Below are positions 36,009 through 45,040 of a stretch of DNA of 64,000 bases, piece by piece (the first letter of the stretch is position 1; each line of letters opens with the position of its first letter). The notes below the pieces were generated by a model that searched no databases, was not told the origin of the DNA, and was given only the letters and a program-made list of their open reading frames with translations. The position numbers and the translations under genes are program-made. The DNA comes from Niastella populi (GTDB lineage Bacteria; Bacteroidota; Bacteroidia; Chitinophagales; Chitinophagaceae): positions 39,562-103,561 of the forward strand of contig NZ_LWBP01000191.1 in the NCBI RefSeq assembly GCF_002078015.1, given 5' to 3'.

Positions 36009-36308
36009 TTATTTTTGTGATTTTAGTAATTGTTCCAGTGCTTTCAAATGATCTTCAAATGCTTTTTTACCTTTCTTCGTCATGTAATATTTAGTGTTGG
36101 GTTTTTTCCCGATAAACGACTTTTTCATGTTTATAAACCCTTCTTTTTCCAGGGCTTTCATATTGCTGGCCAGTTTACCATCGGTGATATCGAAGAAATC
36201 TTTCAGTGAATTAAAGTCGAGCATATCATTGACAGCCAGCACCGACATAATGCCGAGCCTGACCCTGTTTTCAAACGCTTTATGTAATCCATTGATTGAT
36301 ATTTTCAC
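36009..36308 (-). CDS. HTH_34-type winged-helix transcriptional regulator
   Basis: The 99-residue product starts at a GTG (36308), which overlaps the TGA of the upstream gene as GTGA. The same frame can be read further upstream but only across the coding end of the upstream gene. It begins INGLHKAFENRVRLGIMSVL, with a winged helix (LDFNSLKDFFDITDGKLASNMKALEKEGFI) and a beta-wing ending KYYMTKKGKKAFEDHLKALE. This matches the small MarR/ArsR-like HTH_34 regulators of Bacteroidota. It has no ligand domain. The translational coupling to the membrane protein suggests they act together, as in many regulator/membrane-protein pairs of this type. Confidence 0.85.
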   Translation of the reverse strand: MKISINGLHKAFENRVRLGIMSVLAVNDMLDFNSLKDFFDITDGKLASNMKALEKEGFINMKKSFIGKKPNTKYYMTKKGKKAFEDHLKALEQLLKSQK

Positions 36309-36913
36309 CGTTCGTACTTGTAATGCAAATAAATGCCATAAACAATATGCACCACGCCAAAACCCAGGGCCCAACAAAATAACCCATAACCTATAAAGAA
36401 GGTGCCGGTGAGGCCTAACCCTATTTCAACCAGTCCCATCGTTTTAACTTCATCGTAAGTGAACTTGCTGGTATTATATAGAGCCAGTCCATAAAATATT
36501 AGTGAAAATGGGGCTATCAGGCCAACCAGTCCTTTAAGCAATACCGCAAGCATCAGCAAACCGCCGGCAATGAGGGGTACTGCCATTGCGCTCACCACCC
36601 GCTTTGTGGTAGCATTATAAAATTTTTCACCGCTTTTATTCGCTTTTCTCCAGGAAAGATAAATAGCAGTACCAAGCGCCAGCACAAGAACGAGCAGGGC
36701 CAGCACAACGATCTTCCATAAAGAACTGTCGGTGGCAGTGCCCAGGTCACCGGGATTGAAATCGAGCGCCCGGTAAGCAATAAAAGCGCCTGCCAGGGCA
36801 TACATACCGGCCATTACGCCTGCCAAACCTGATAGCGACAGGAACTTGGACGAGCGCTCCATCATAGAGCGGATCTCAGTTATATCACGGGCGTAATCTG
36901 GCTTTTCATTCAT
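36305..36913 (-). CDS. Multi-pass membrane protein coupled to the HTH_34 regulator
   Basis: The 202-residue product from the ATG at 36913 begins MNEKPDYARDITEIRSMMER and has about six membrane segments, starting at LAGVMAGMYALAGAFIAY. The motif SMMERSSKFLSLSGLAG is one I have seen at the start of membrane proteins paired with this kind of regulator, but I cannot name the family. The longer start at 36964 would include the palindrome at 36923-36939, so I prefer 36913. The gene overlaps the regulator gene by four bases, which supports coupled translation. Confidence 0.7.
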   Translation of the reverse strand: MNEKPDYARDITEIRSMMERSSKFLSLSGLAGVMAGMYALAGAFIAYRALDFNPGDLGTATDSSLWKIVVLALLVLVLALGTAIYLSWRKANKSGEKFYNATTKRVVSAMAVPLIAGGLLMLAVLLKGLVGLIAPFSLIFYGLALYNTSKFTYDEVKTMGLVEIGLGLTGTFFIGYGLFCWALGFGVVHIVYGIYLHYKYER

Positions 36914-36922
36914 GATGAAAGT

Positions 36923-36939
36923 ACTTTGCATTTCAAAGT
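36923..36939 (-). promoter_or_regulatory. ACTTTG-CAAAGT palindromic operator, copy 2
   Basis: ACTTTGCATTTCAAAGT has perfect six-base arms around a five-base spacer. It lies ten bases upstream of the ATG at 36913, where a bound repressor would block transcription or translation start. It matches copy 1 at 35892 in arms and spacing. Predicted: autoregulation by the HTH_34 regulator. Confidence 0.62.
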
Positions 36940-37093
36940 TAATGAACGAAAACCATACGTGCAAGATTTTTTATTAGAAATTGGCAGCAATATGCTGATC
37001 TGGACAAATTGGGGGGTGAGTTTTCGGCTCTTCCGCCGCATGTTTATCATCAAAATGGCTTTCGATAACGCCTGTGGGTGGGTGTCTGATTCT

Positions 37094-37840
37094 TTAAGGC
37101 TGCCTGAAATCCACCCTTACCGTACGGTCTTCATTGATCCTGACATAGAACTTCATATAGAACTTTAGCGCCATTCCTCCATGCATATAGGGCATCCAGG
37201 GATGCGATTTATTAAGCGCTTCGGTTAAAGCCTTTGCGTAAGTTTTGTTTGCTGAGGTTATTTGTTTGTCAACGGTTATCGTACTGTCTTTTTTCAGGAT
37301 CGCTGTAAAAATGAAAACAGAATCGGTGAGTTTTTCTTCCGCAGAAATATGCTGAATACAAGCCTGTAATTCCTTTTCCAGGGCAGCCGTGCCCTTTATG
37401 TACCAGATAGAGTCCCTGATCCTTACAAAGTAATAATCGTCTTTAGGATAGTATTTATGGGTAGTGGCAATAAAGACGGAATCGTATCTGATATTGACGG
37501 TTGCATGCCAGTAGTCTGCCTTATGATCGATCAACGACTCTACCAGCGAATCAGGAAGGTGCCATTTCCCGAATTGCTTTTCAAATAAATATTTATCGCC
37601 TTCGAAACACAGGTCAAAAAATTGCCGGTTAGCTAGTGAATCGGTTGATTTGATAGTAAGGCGGTTGCACCCACGCGGTTCCCACCCGTAAATTTCTACT
37701 TCCTTAAAGGAAGGATTTTGCTGAAAAAAGGTACGCAGGGGCGAATAGATCAACAGTTTCCTGTTCTCTTTAGTTGTTTGGGCACTGCCGGTGTTCAGGC
37801 TTGCTATAAACAGCAAGGAAATGAATAATGATCTTCCCAT
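37094..37840 (-). CDS. Hypothetical secreted protein
   Basis: The 248-residue protein has a signal peptide (about residues 1-20, ending NTGSAQ). The mature part is alpha/beta in pattern, with no recognised motif. A feature worth noting is the C-terminal stretch KFYMKFYVRINEDRTVRVDF, which looks like the closing strand of a small domain. It stands alone on the minus strand, separated from the regulator operon by about 125 bases. No family or function is proposed. Confidence 0.65.
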   Translation of the reverse strand: MGRSLFISLLFIASLNTGSAQTTKENRKLLIYSPLRTFFQQNPSFKEVEIYGWEPRGCNRLTIKSTDSLANRQFFDLCFEGDKYLFEKQFGKWHLPDSLVESLIDHKADYWHATVNIRYDSVFIATTHKYYPKDDYYFVRIRDSIWYIKGTAALEKELQACIQHISAEEKLTDSVFIFTAILKKDSTITVDKQITSANKTYAKALTEALNKSHPWMPYMHGGMALKFYMKFYVRINEDRTVRVDFRQP

Positions 37841-38027
37841 TTTAACAATTATTGGCCAGCCTTATAGACGCACTCCCATGCTTTTTGCATAAACTTCACG
37901 GAAAAATTTTCTGCAATGCGTGGAGGTTGCTCCAAAATGTCACAATCACCCCCCTGGTTTGTCTTGATTGCACCCCTCACAAAAAATGACAGATAGTAGC
38001 TTTGTAGCATCATTAAAAATGTACAAT

Positions 38028-38441
38028 ATGGAGAAATATATCAACGAAAAAGATATAAAGGTCATTTATGTGCAGGCTGCTTCATTTCCTATGGGAGTGG
38101 GCGATGCATTTCAAAAGTTGCATTCCCTGGCGGCCGATGCTGCCACCAGAACGCATTATGGTATCAGCCACATGAATGAACGTGGTGAAATAGTTTATAA
38201 AGCGGCGGTCGAAGAATCATTTCCCGGTGAAGCGGAGCAGTTGGGTTGCGAAACGCTCATTATACGAAAAGGCACTTATGCCAGTGAAATGCTGGTAGAT
38301 TGGAAAAAAGATGAGTCGGTCATCGGCAGAACTTTCCAGGAGCTTTTACAACATCCCGATCTGGATAAAAAAGGGTATTGCCTTGAGATCTATACGAGCG
38401 GTAAAGATGTGCTTTGCCTGGTGCCATTGACGGTGGCATAA
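38028..38441 (+). CDS. Uncharacterised protein, GyrI-like-fold candidate
   Basis: I take the ATG at 38028 (MEKYINEKDIKVIYV) as start, giving 137 residues; methionines at 37986 and 38019 are also in frame. The pattern VIYVQAASFPMGVGDAFQKLHSL, YGISHMNERGEIVYKAAVEE, ETLIIRKGTYASEML and YCLEIYTSGKDVLCLVPL matches a small Bacteroidota family often labelled transcriptional regulator, with a GyrI-like (SOUL/effector-binding) betaalphabetabeta repeat. It has no DNA-binding domain, so that label is misleading; a small-molecule binding role is more likely. It is a single gene. Confidence 0.6.
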   Translation: MEKYINEKDIKVIYVQAASFPMGVGDAFQKLHSLAADAATRTHYGISHMNERGEIVYKAAVEESFPGEAEQLGCETLIIRKGTYASEMLVDWKKDESVIGRTFQELLQHPDLDKKGYCLEIYTSGKDVLCLVPLTVA

Positions 38442-38457
38442 CCGCAAAAAGAAGTGA

Positions 38458-38568
38458 TTATATTTGAGTAAACTGCAGCCGGTTCTCATCGATTGATATA
38501 CTGCTGGCATTCAACCCTTTTTCATTGTGATCGGCAGGGTTGGCTCCCAATCGCAATAGTGCTGGATG
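38458..38568 (-). pseudogene. Unidentified coding relic directly after the SDR stop codon
   Basis: In the same frame as the SDR gene and directly after its TAG stop (38569-38571), the minus strand reads HPALLRLGANPADHNEKGLN and then SSISIDENRLQFTQI before TAA at 38458. LLRLGANPADHN recalls an ankyrin-repeat loop, but only one repeat is there. It may be a decayed gene end, or a C-terminal extension cut off by the TAG. I cannot tell which. Confidence 0.25.
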
Positions 38569-39303
38569 CTATTGCGGAAAGGCAACACCGGTAATTGTTT
38601 CGCATAGTTGTAACAATTTTTCCTGCAGAGTTATGTCATCGGCGGCAGTGTTATAAGCTCTTTGTTTTTTATGGTGAAAATAATGACCGCTTACCCTGGC
38701 ATTGCTGTCGTTTCCTGTGGCCAGCCACACCTGGGTTTCGTATCCTTTTTGAAGATTATCCGGGGCGCCGCGGCCACCCATTTTCGTTGGCACCCAACCG
38801 GGGTCGATCGTGTTGGAATAAACACCCGGCCATTTGCGTGCTACCGCCATGGAAAGCATCAGTACATGCAGTTTTGAATCGGAGTAGCTTATGCGGCCGC
38901 TGTTTACATTGAAGTTTTCGAAGTTCGGCCTGCCCTGCAAATGCATGCCGGAGCTCAAATAAATTAATCGTTCAGGCCGTTGAATTAAACTGGTGAGAAT
39001 ATACGGCGCTAAGGTGTTCACTGCAAAGATCAGTTGTGATGAAACCTGATAAACCCCTGCATTATGGATCACGGCATCGAAACTTCCCAGGTCATTGACC
39101 TCCGCCGCCAGTTGTTTAGTGGCTTCAATGTCCGACAGGTCGGCAGTTAATACGGGTTCCGCTGTTGGTACTTTTCTTTTTGCTTCAGTTCCCCGTGCGG
39201 GGTTGCGGGCATGTAAAACAACGTTGTGCCCTTCGGCTGCCAGTGCTTTTGCCGCAAGAAGGCCAAGACCGTCTGCAGAACCGGTTATAAATATTCTAGC
39301 CAT
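38569..39303 (-). CDS. Short-chain dehydrogenase/reductase
   Basis: This 244-residue SDR has the cofactor motif ITGSADGLGLLAA, NAG in VIHNAGVY, a catalytic serine in IYLSSGMH and a tyrosine in RISYSDSKLH, a Y-x-x-x-K variant (YSDSK). RNPARGTEAKRK after the second strand suggests NADPH. The overall pattern is close to the retinol-dehydrogenase/WWOX-like SDRs. The substrate is unknown. No neighbouring gene supports a pathway. The length is normal and the active site is complete. Confidence 0.88.
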   Translation of the reverse strand: MARIFITGSADGLGLLAAKALAAEGHNVVLHARNPARGTEAKRKVPTAEPVLTADLSDIEATKQLAAEVNDLGSFDAVIHNAGVYQVSSQLIFAVNTLAPYILTSLIQRPERLIYLSSGMHLQGRPNFENFNVNSGRISYSDSKLHVLMLSMAVARKWPGVYSNTIDPGWVPTKMGGRGAPDNLQKGYETQVWLATGNDSNARVSGHYFHHKKQRAYNTAADDITLQEKLLQLCETITGVAFPQ

Positions 39304-39388
39304 GGAATAAAAACAGCGATCCGGGTATTAATGTTTAGGTACTTTCACTGGCCGGGGATATTTTTTTAGTATAACAGATGCTTTTAAT

Positions 39389-40888
39389 TTACGCAAATGC
39401 GTTAACGTTCAACGGGCTGTTTTTGTAAGGCAGTTCAAACCTGAATGTTGTGCCTTTGCCGGGTTCGCTGAATACGTCAATAGACGCCTGGTGCAGCTCG
39501 AGGATCTTTTTCACAATAGCAAGCCCGATACCCATTCCTTTTTGAGAAGTGTGTTCTTTCTTTAGTTGCTTATACCGTTCAAAGATCAGCGATTGCTCTT
39601 CGGCTGCAATGCCGATACCGGTATCGATAATATGCACTTTTATTCCGGCTTTGCTTTGGGTTAGCTTAACTGTTACCGAACCGCCATCGTTTGTAAATTT
39701 GAAGGCGTTGTCGAGCAGGTTTTGAAACACCCGTTCCGTTAGTGCCAGGTCAGCGAAAACAGGGGGCAGGTTACCGCTCTTATCCAGGTGCAGTCGTATA
39801 TTCCGGGTGTCTGCCTTTAACTGGTACGATGAGAGAATGTCAGACGCAAGCTCATCGATCAAAAACGATTCTTTTTGTGGGGTTACCAGGTTGGCTTCCA
39901 GCCTGGCATACTGAAAAAGCTGCTCTACCAGCACCGACAGCTTCCTGTTGCTGTCATACACGATCGTAAGATATTTTTCGATATCCTTTGCATCGAGCTG
40001 GTCTTTTTTCATCATCAGCGTTTCTACATATCCCTGCATTATGGATAACGGTGTGCGAAGGTCGTGTGAAATGTTAGCGATAAGTTCCTGCCTGAACCTG
40101 TCGGTGGCCGATATCTTGTCGATATTGTCTACAATCACATCTGCCATTTCATTGAAAGTGGATGTTAACATGCCAAGGTTCCCTTTATCATAACCTTCTA
40201 TGCGTGCAGAGTAGTCGCCTTCTTTAAATCGTTTTACTACACCGGCTATGCGGCAGATACTGTCGGTGATCAGGAAGAACGTAACAATGCCTACAATGAA
40301 CGCTACCACCAGCGCTGCATAAAACATGTAGCTGGCGAGGCGGATATACAGGTTATTGTCAAGCGCATGCAGAATGGCTTTTTGTTTTTCACTGGCCAGC
40401 ACGGCATATACATATCCTACCAGGTGTCCGTTCTCATATACCGGTGCAGCGGAAAAAATGCCGGGTTCTCCGGGCTGTTTGGGATTATCACCCAACGGGC
40501 GTTGCATATTTGTTGCCCCTATCCACTGCTTTACCTTGTCAATATTCACCTGGTGCATCTGTACGGTGGTGTCAGGTACAACATAGTCTTTGATATTACC
40601 GGCGGTATCGAGTAAATACACTTCTACGCTGGGGTTGGCAACCATGGTAGAATGGATAATATCATGTGTTACGCTTGTATCTGGTTTGCCGTTTTTAAAA
40701 GGCTGGGTAAAAGTTGCCAGGTGCCGGGCAATATCTCCATAAAGCTCCTGGTGGGCCGCCATATAATACGATTTTGAGAACCTCGAAGCGATGGCTACAA
40801 AAACGATTCCCAATACGATCAGCAGCCCGGAAAATACAGCGGTGATCTTCCAGAAAAGCCGGTTGCCATTAATAGTTCGTACAGACAT
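39389..40888 (-). CDS. Two-component sensor histidine kinase (HAMP, HisKA, HATPase)
   Basis: The 499-residue protein has two membrane helices (about residues 12-33 and 193-215) around a periplasmic sensor of about 160 residues, then HAMP (about 216-268). A HisKA dimerisation domain follows with ANISHDLRTPLSIMQGY (phosphorylated His near residue 275), and an HATPase domain with NLLDNAFKFTNDGG, IDTGIGIAAEEQ and GMGIGLAIVKKIL. All kinase boxes are intact. It starts directly at the stop of the response regulator (TAA then ATG with no gap), so the two are co-translated partners. The stimulus is not readable. The spondin-like lipoprotein gene, divergent to this operon, is a possible target. Confidence 0.93.
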   Translation of the reverse strand: MSVRTINGNRLFWKITAVFSGLLIVLGIVFVAIASRFSKSYYMAAHQELYGDIARHLATFTQPFKNGKPDTSVTHDIIHSTMVANPSVEVYLLDTAGNIKDYVVPDTTVQMHQVNIDKVKQWIGATNMQRPLGDNPKQPGEPGIFSAAPVYENGHLVGYVYAVLASEKQKAILHALDNNLYIRLASYMFYAALVVAFIVGIVTFFLITDSICRIAGVVKRFKEGDYSARIEGYDKGNLGMLTSTFNEMADVIVDNIDKISATDRFRQELIANISHDLRTPLSIMQGYVETLMMKKDQLDAKDIEKYLTIVYDSNRKLSVLVEQLFQYARLEANLVTPQKESFLIDELASDILSSYQLKADTRNIRLHLDKSGNLPPVFADLALTERVFQNLLDNAFKFTNDGGSVTVKLTQSKAGIKVHIIDTGIGIAAEEQSLIFERYKQLKKEHTSQKGMGIGLAIVKKILELHQASIDVFSEPGKGTTFRFELPYKNSPLNVNAFA

Positions 40889-41599
40889 TTATAATTCTTC
40901 ATTGAACCTGTAGCCTACGCCCCAGGTGGTTAATATAAATCGTGGATTGGATACATCCTCTTCAATTTTAGCGCGTAGCCGGTTGATATGGCTGTTAACG
41001 GTATGTTCATAACCTTCAAAGTCGTATCCCCATACCAGGTTCAGCAGTCTTTTCCGGCTGTAGCTTTTACCCGGGTTCGAGGCCAGCAGTGTGATCAGCT
41101 CAAATTCCTTCGGTGAAAGGTCTATACGGCAGTGGTTGAGCATAACCTTTCGTTTGTCAAGGTCTATTTCCAGCCCGCTAAAACTTAGAAGGGGAGTGGT
41201 GGATGCGGGAAGGTTATCGATCGCAAATTCTTCGCTTCTTCGAAATATAACTTTTACCCGCGCAATAAGTTCCCTTAAACTGAAGGGCTTGGTGAGGTAG
41301 TCATCAGCCCCCGTTTCCAGCCCCATTACTTTGTCTATTTCTTCACTCCGCGCGGTGAGCATCAGTATGGGGGTATGCCGGTCTGTTTGCCTTATTTTCC
41401 TGCAGATCTCGAGGCCGTTCAATGCGGGCAAAGTAATGTCGAGAATAATAAGGTGGAACAGGCCTTCTTTGGCGGTAGCCAGCCCTTTCTGGCCATCGCT
41501 TTCAGTGGTTACTTTGCAGCCCAGATCATGAAGGTGGATCCTGAGCAGTTCCACGATGTTAGGATCATCTTCAATGATCAATACTGTTTTGATATCCAT
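40889..41599 (-). CDS. OmpR/PhoB-type response regulator
   Basis: From the ATG at 41599 the product has 236 residues: MDIKTVLIIEDDPNIVELLR begins the receiver with the acidic pair, LIILDITLPALNG carries the phosphorylated aspartate, and the conserved lysine is in DYLTKPFSLREL. The C-terminal winged helix (about 135-232) has LSPKEFELITLLASNPGK, KRLLNLVWGYDFEGYEHTVN and LTTWGVGYRFNEEL. The 41677 start would add 26 residues without homology. It precedes its histidine kinase with no gap between genes. Confidence 0.94.
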   Translation of the reverse strand: MDIKTVLIIEDDPNIVELLRIHLHDLGCKVTTESDGQKGLATAKEGLFHLIILDITLPALNGLEICRKIRQTDRHTPILMLTARSEEIDKVMGLETGADDYLTKPFSLRELIARVKVIFRRSEEFAIDNLPASTTPLLSFSGLEIDLDKRKVMLNHCRIDLSPKEFELITLLASNPGKSYSRKRLLNLVWGYDFEGYEHTVNSHINRLRAKIEEDVSNPRFILTTWGVGYRFNEEL

Positions 41600-41723
41600 A
41601 TCGATATTATACAGCAAAGGTGCTAAATAAAAGACATTTTGATCCATTGTGATACTTTTGTTATAATTCTGCAACACCTGTGGGACAAGGTTTCATTTGT
41701 TTTGGGTTATAAAACTCACCACA

Positions 41724-43022
41724 ATGAAATACAACTCATTAAAAGCCTACGTATTATTTGCCTCAGTGTTGTTCCTGGGCTCCTGTAAAAAAGATGATGA
41801 TAACCCGCCCGACCGGACGGGTACCATAAAAATTGAAAACGTACTCGACAGCAAGCCGCTGGTACAATCAGGTACTTTCAGGGGAAGCGGTACGCCGCCT
41901 GTAATTTTTCCCGGACAATCCGTTTCATTCAGTTTTTCCGCAGCCAAAAACCAGCGCCTGACATTTGCCACGATGTATGGCTGGAGCAACGACCTGTTCT
42001 TTGCGCCGGAAAATCCGGGCATTAAATTGTACAACGATGATGGTTCGCCGGTAACCGGGGATGTATCAGCGCAGATAAAACTGTGGGATAACGGCACCCG
42101 GGTGAACCAGGCGCCCGGCGCTGCGGTAACCCATCCCGGAACGGCTGAAGCAATGGCCAAAAACATTAAAGAAGTAAATGGGATGGATGATAATGGCAAC
42201 ACTTACCTGGCCGCTTCTAACCTAATGCAGGCATCCCTCGCATATGATGGCAATTCTACATTCACCATTACCATTACCAACAAATCGGGCGGCACCGCCA
42301 ATGAAACTCCATTTAGTCCCGGGGTATGGGCCATCTCCTATGTGGCAGGCGGAAACCTGCTGTTGCCTGAGCCGGTTTATACAGCCGGTAAACCAACTGC
42401 AAACGGGCTCACTGATATTGCAGAGGCTGGCGATATCTCGGCAATGAGTGCTTATCTGATGGAAAAGACCGGCATTTTTACTCCTTTGTCACCGATATTG
42501 GTGGTGGTATATAAGGGTAAGGAAAATCCCTTCTTTAAAACAGGGGAATTAGACCGCGGCGAAGGATTGAAAGAACTGGCGCAGAATGGCAATGCCGATT
42601 TGCTGGCGGCAGCCTTGAGATCGAAGCCGGGCGTTAGATCGGTGTATGTACTCAAAGAAGGAAAAAGTACCGTGCTGCTTCCGCGGATCGATGGCGCCGA
42701 CGGTGGCATGGTGTCGCAAATGTTATCGGTAGCGAAAGGCGACCGGATCGCAATTGCAACGATGTATGGATTTTCAAACGACTGGTTTTTCGCCACCTCG
42801 GGAAATGATTGGGATGCCGATGAAAAGGGCGACCTGTCGTCCTCAATCAAGTTGTTCGATAACGGAACGGCCATAAATCAATTCCCGGGAGCCGGTATTA
42901 CACAATTCAACCTGGCAGGTACGCCGCTCAATGAAAGCAAGCCCATTATGGAAGTGCCAAACCCCAATGGTTTTACAACGCTGCCGGCTGTAAACAGGAT
43001 GATTAAAGTAACGTTTCAGTAA
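41724..43022 (+). CDS. Lipoprotein with two spondin-N-like domains
   Basis: From the ATG at 41724 the product has 432 residues with a lipobox LFLGSC at about residue 21, followed by KKDDD, typical for a surface-exposed or periplasmic lipoprotein. Two copies of a spondin_N-like module are visible. The first has LTFATMYGWSNDLFFAPENPGIKLY with IKLWDNGTRVNQAPGAAVTH, and the second has IAIATMYGFSNDWFFATSG with IKLFDNGTAINQFPGAGI. The parallel phrases ATMYG-SND-FFA and D-N-G-T-x-x-N-Q-x-P-G-A show internal duplication. The role is unknown; spondin domains in animals mediate adhesion. It is divergent from the two-component operon and ends at the hairpin at 43089. Confidence 0.85.
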   Translation: MKYNSLKAYVLFASVLFLGSCKKDDDNPPDRTGTIKIENVLDSKPLVQSGTFRGSGTPPVIFPGQSVSFSFSAAKNQRLTFATMYGWSNDLFFAPENPGIKLYNDDGSPVTGDVSAQIKLWDNGTRVNQAPGAAVTHPGTAEAMAKNIKEVNGMDDNGNTYLAASNLMQASLAYDGNSTFTITITNKSGGTANETPFSPGVWAISYVAGGNLLLPEPVYTAGKPTANGLTDIAEAGDISAMSAYLMEKTGIFTPLSPILVVVYKGKENPFFKTGELDRGEGLKELAQNGNADLLAAALRSKPGVRSVYVLKEGKSTVLLPRIDGADGGMVSQMLSVAKGDRIAIATMYGFSNDWFFATSGNDWDADEKGDLSSSIKLFDNGTAINQFPGAGITQFNLAGTPLNESKPIMEVPNPNGFTTLPAVNRMIKVTFQ

Positions 43023-43088
43023 AGCGGATAAGTGGGAGATGATCAAAGACAAAGCGTAGCAATATTGGTATTTATTCTTACAAATAGA

Positions 43089-43128
43089 AGATCCCAAACT
43101 TTTCAGTTCGGGATCTTTATTTTTTTTA
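43089..43128 (+). terminator. Rho-independent terminator after the spondin gene
   Basis: AGATCCC at 43089-43095 pairs with GGGATCT at 43110-43116 (extended inward by AAC/GTT past one mismatch) and is followed by TTATTTTTTTT. This is a plus-strand terminator 66 bases after the gene. Confidence 0.8.
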
Positions 43129-43154
43129 ATGCGGGTTCAGGTACGCCGCATGTT

Positions 43155-44129
43155 TTATTTAATTCCCACCATTGAGCCCGTGCTTGGGTCCCACACCTTT
43201 AACCGGAAACATGCTACTATATCCAGCGGATTCAATGTAGTTGTTTTTGCTTCCTGTAATTGCGGAATGCTGGCCATTACTTCGGGAAGACGGTAGAACG
43301 GAATGCGTGAATTGATATGATGAATATGATGATAACCGATATTTGCCGTAACCCATCTCCAGAAGGGATTCATGACCATGTAGCTGCTGGAACACATCGC
43401 CGCTTCCTCATAACACCAATCGTCTTTTTCACGGAAGGTTACGCCCGGGAAGTTATGCTGGGCATAGAACAGGTAGGCTCCTATCATAAAAGCCAGCAGA
43501 AATGGCACTATGGCCGCCAGCAGCCAGGTGATAAAGCCCAGTTTAATAAAAATAAATGCGCTGATACCAATATGAACGATAAGAGCCACCAGCGAATCCC
43601 AATGGCGTTTGGGTGCGCTGATAAAAGAGCGCACACACATGCCGTAGAGGAACATGGTGATATAGCCAAACATAATGGTGAGCGGATGGCGGATGGCCAG
43701 GTAGCTGCGTTGCTCCGCTTTGGAAGACTGCAGGAATTTTTGTTTGGTCATAACCGGGTATGAACCGATACTGGCGCTGAATAATTTGCAGTTATGATTA
43801 TGATGGTAATCGTGCGAGCGCTTCCAGATGCTGACAGGCGCGAGAATAAAAATGCCATATATTTTGAAAAGAATATCTGCGGGCAATGACCGGTGAAGAA
43901 TGGTATGGTGCTGGTGATCGTGGTAAATAACGAACATCCGCACCATAGTAAGCCCGGCGGCGACACTGCAGGCAATCCGTAAGAAGATATTATCTAAAAA
44001 GTAAATGCCTGCAAAGAGGGCAATCAGGATCGTTAAGGTAGACAGGCTGTAGAACCAGCTTTTCCATACAATTTCTTTGGCAAATGGCTTGGTGGCAAGG
44101 ATCAGTTCCCGGCCCGGTTTCTTTTGCAT
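43155..44129 (-). CDS. Membrane fatty-acid desaturase
   Basis: The 324-residue protein has the three histidine boxes of the diiron desaturase superfamily: HDHQHHT (about residue 73), HDYHHNH (about 110) and HHIHHIN (about 270). There are four or more membrane helices between them. It should introduce a double bond into a membrane lipid acyl chain or act on a related lipid. The sequence resembles the FADS type with a C-terminal LP-EV-x-A-S block. It lies 26 bases after the acyltransferase stop on the same strand, so a lipid-modification role is shared. Substrate and position of the double bond are not known. Confidence 0.88.
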   Translation of the reverse strand: MQKKPGRELILATKPFAKEIVWKSWFYSLSTLTILIALFAGIYFLDNIFLRIACSVAAGLTMVRMFVIYHDHQHHTILHRSLPADILFKIYGIFILAPVSIWKRSHDYHHNHNCKLFSASIGSYPVMTKQKFLQSSKAEQRSYLAIRHPLTIMFGYITMFLYGMCVRSFISAPKRHWDSLVALIVHIGISAFIFIKLGFITWLLAAIVPFLLAFMIGAYLFYAQHNFPGVTFREKDDWCYEEAAMCSSSYMVMNPFWRWVTANIGYHHIHHINSRIPFYRLPEVMASIPQLQEAKTTTLNPLDIVACFRLKVWDPSTGSMVGIK

Positions 44130-44155
44130 GTTTTATTTAAAGGGTTTTTATACAA

Positions 44156-45040
44156 TTAATGTAATTCTGCAGGGCGTTTGTGTTTCCATCGTCTATGTGT
44201 CCAGAGCCATATTTCTGGTTGTTCCCGAATATCTTTTTCCAGTCTGGTTGTGTGTAATGCTGATATTTCTCCTTCGGCGGTATTTTTGGCATCTTCCGAC
44301 AATACTTCCGCCAGAATGTTGTAATAACCTCTTTTCAGCCGCTTTATTGTTATGTAAACAATAGGATAACCCATTTTTTTGGCAATTTTTTCGGTACCTC
44401 TGAAAACCGGAGTATCCTGGTTGAGAAAGGTGGTCCAGAATGCATTATCCGGCTGTGGTGTCTGGTCGGCAATAAAGGCGGTGGTGGTGATCTTCGCTTT
44501 GTTTTTCACCATGTCCTTAAATGTGTCTTTCATTGCAATAAGCCCGGTGCCGAAACGGGTGCGCATGCGATACATCAGGCCGTTGAAATACTTATTGCCA
44601 AATGGGTGGTATACTACAAACAATTGTTGTTTACACGTGAGGCTGAAAGTATTGCCTGCCCATTCCCAATTGCCGAAATGTCCCATCACGAGCATGATAC
44701 TTTTCCCTTCACTGTGATAGCGGTCGAAAATATCTTTTGCAGCGGGGCTTAACGTGCAGCGTTTTAACATGGCCGACCGCCCGATCGTAAGCGTTTTAAA
44801 GCTCTCGAGGAAGAGATCGCAGAGGTAGTGGTAATAATCCCTGCACAATCTTTTTATTTCTTTTTCCGATTTTTCGGGGAAAGAATTGCGAAGGTTTTGC
44901 AGGGCTACTTTTTTGCGATAGCCCATTACGTAAAAGAGGACAAAATAGAACCCATCACTGACCCTGTATAAGATTGGAAAGGGCAGGAGGGAAAGCAAAT
45001 AAATGAACGGTAATGAAATGTAATAGATCAGGCGTTGCAT
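44156..45040 (-). CDS. LpxL/HtrB-type lipid A acyltransferase
   Basis: The 294-residue protein starts with a membrane anchor (MQRLIYYISLPFIYLLSLLP) and contains the catalytic H-x4-D/E motif as GHFGNWEWAG, then FIADQTPQPDNA, and PEIWLWTHRRWKHKRP near the C terminus. These are the LpxL/LpxM (lysophospholipid acyltransferase) signatures. It would add a secondary acyl chain to lipid A or a similar glycolipid at the inner membrane. In Bacteroidota, homologues also act on other lipids. It lies upstream of the desaturase with a 26-base gap. Confidence 0.92.
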   Translation of the reverse strand: MQRLIYYISLPFIYLLSLLPFPILYRVSDGFYFVLFYVMGYRKKVALQNLRNSFPEKSEKEIKRLCRDYYHYLCDLFLESFKTLTIGRSAMLKRCTLSPAAKDIFDRYHSEGKSIMLVMGHFGNWEWAGNTFSLTCKQQLFVVYHPFGNKYFNGLMYRMRTRFGTGLIAMKDTFKDMVKNKAKITTTAFIADQTPQPDNAFWTTFLNQDTPVFRGTEKIAKKMGYPIVYITIKRLKRGYYNILAEVLSEDAKNTAEGEISALHTTRLEKDIREQPEIWLWTHRRWKHKRPAELH

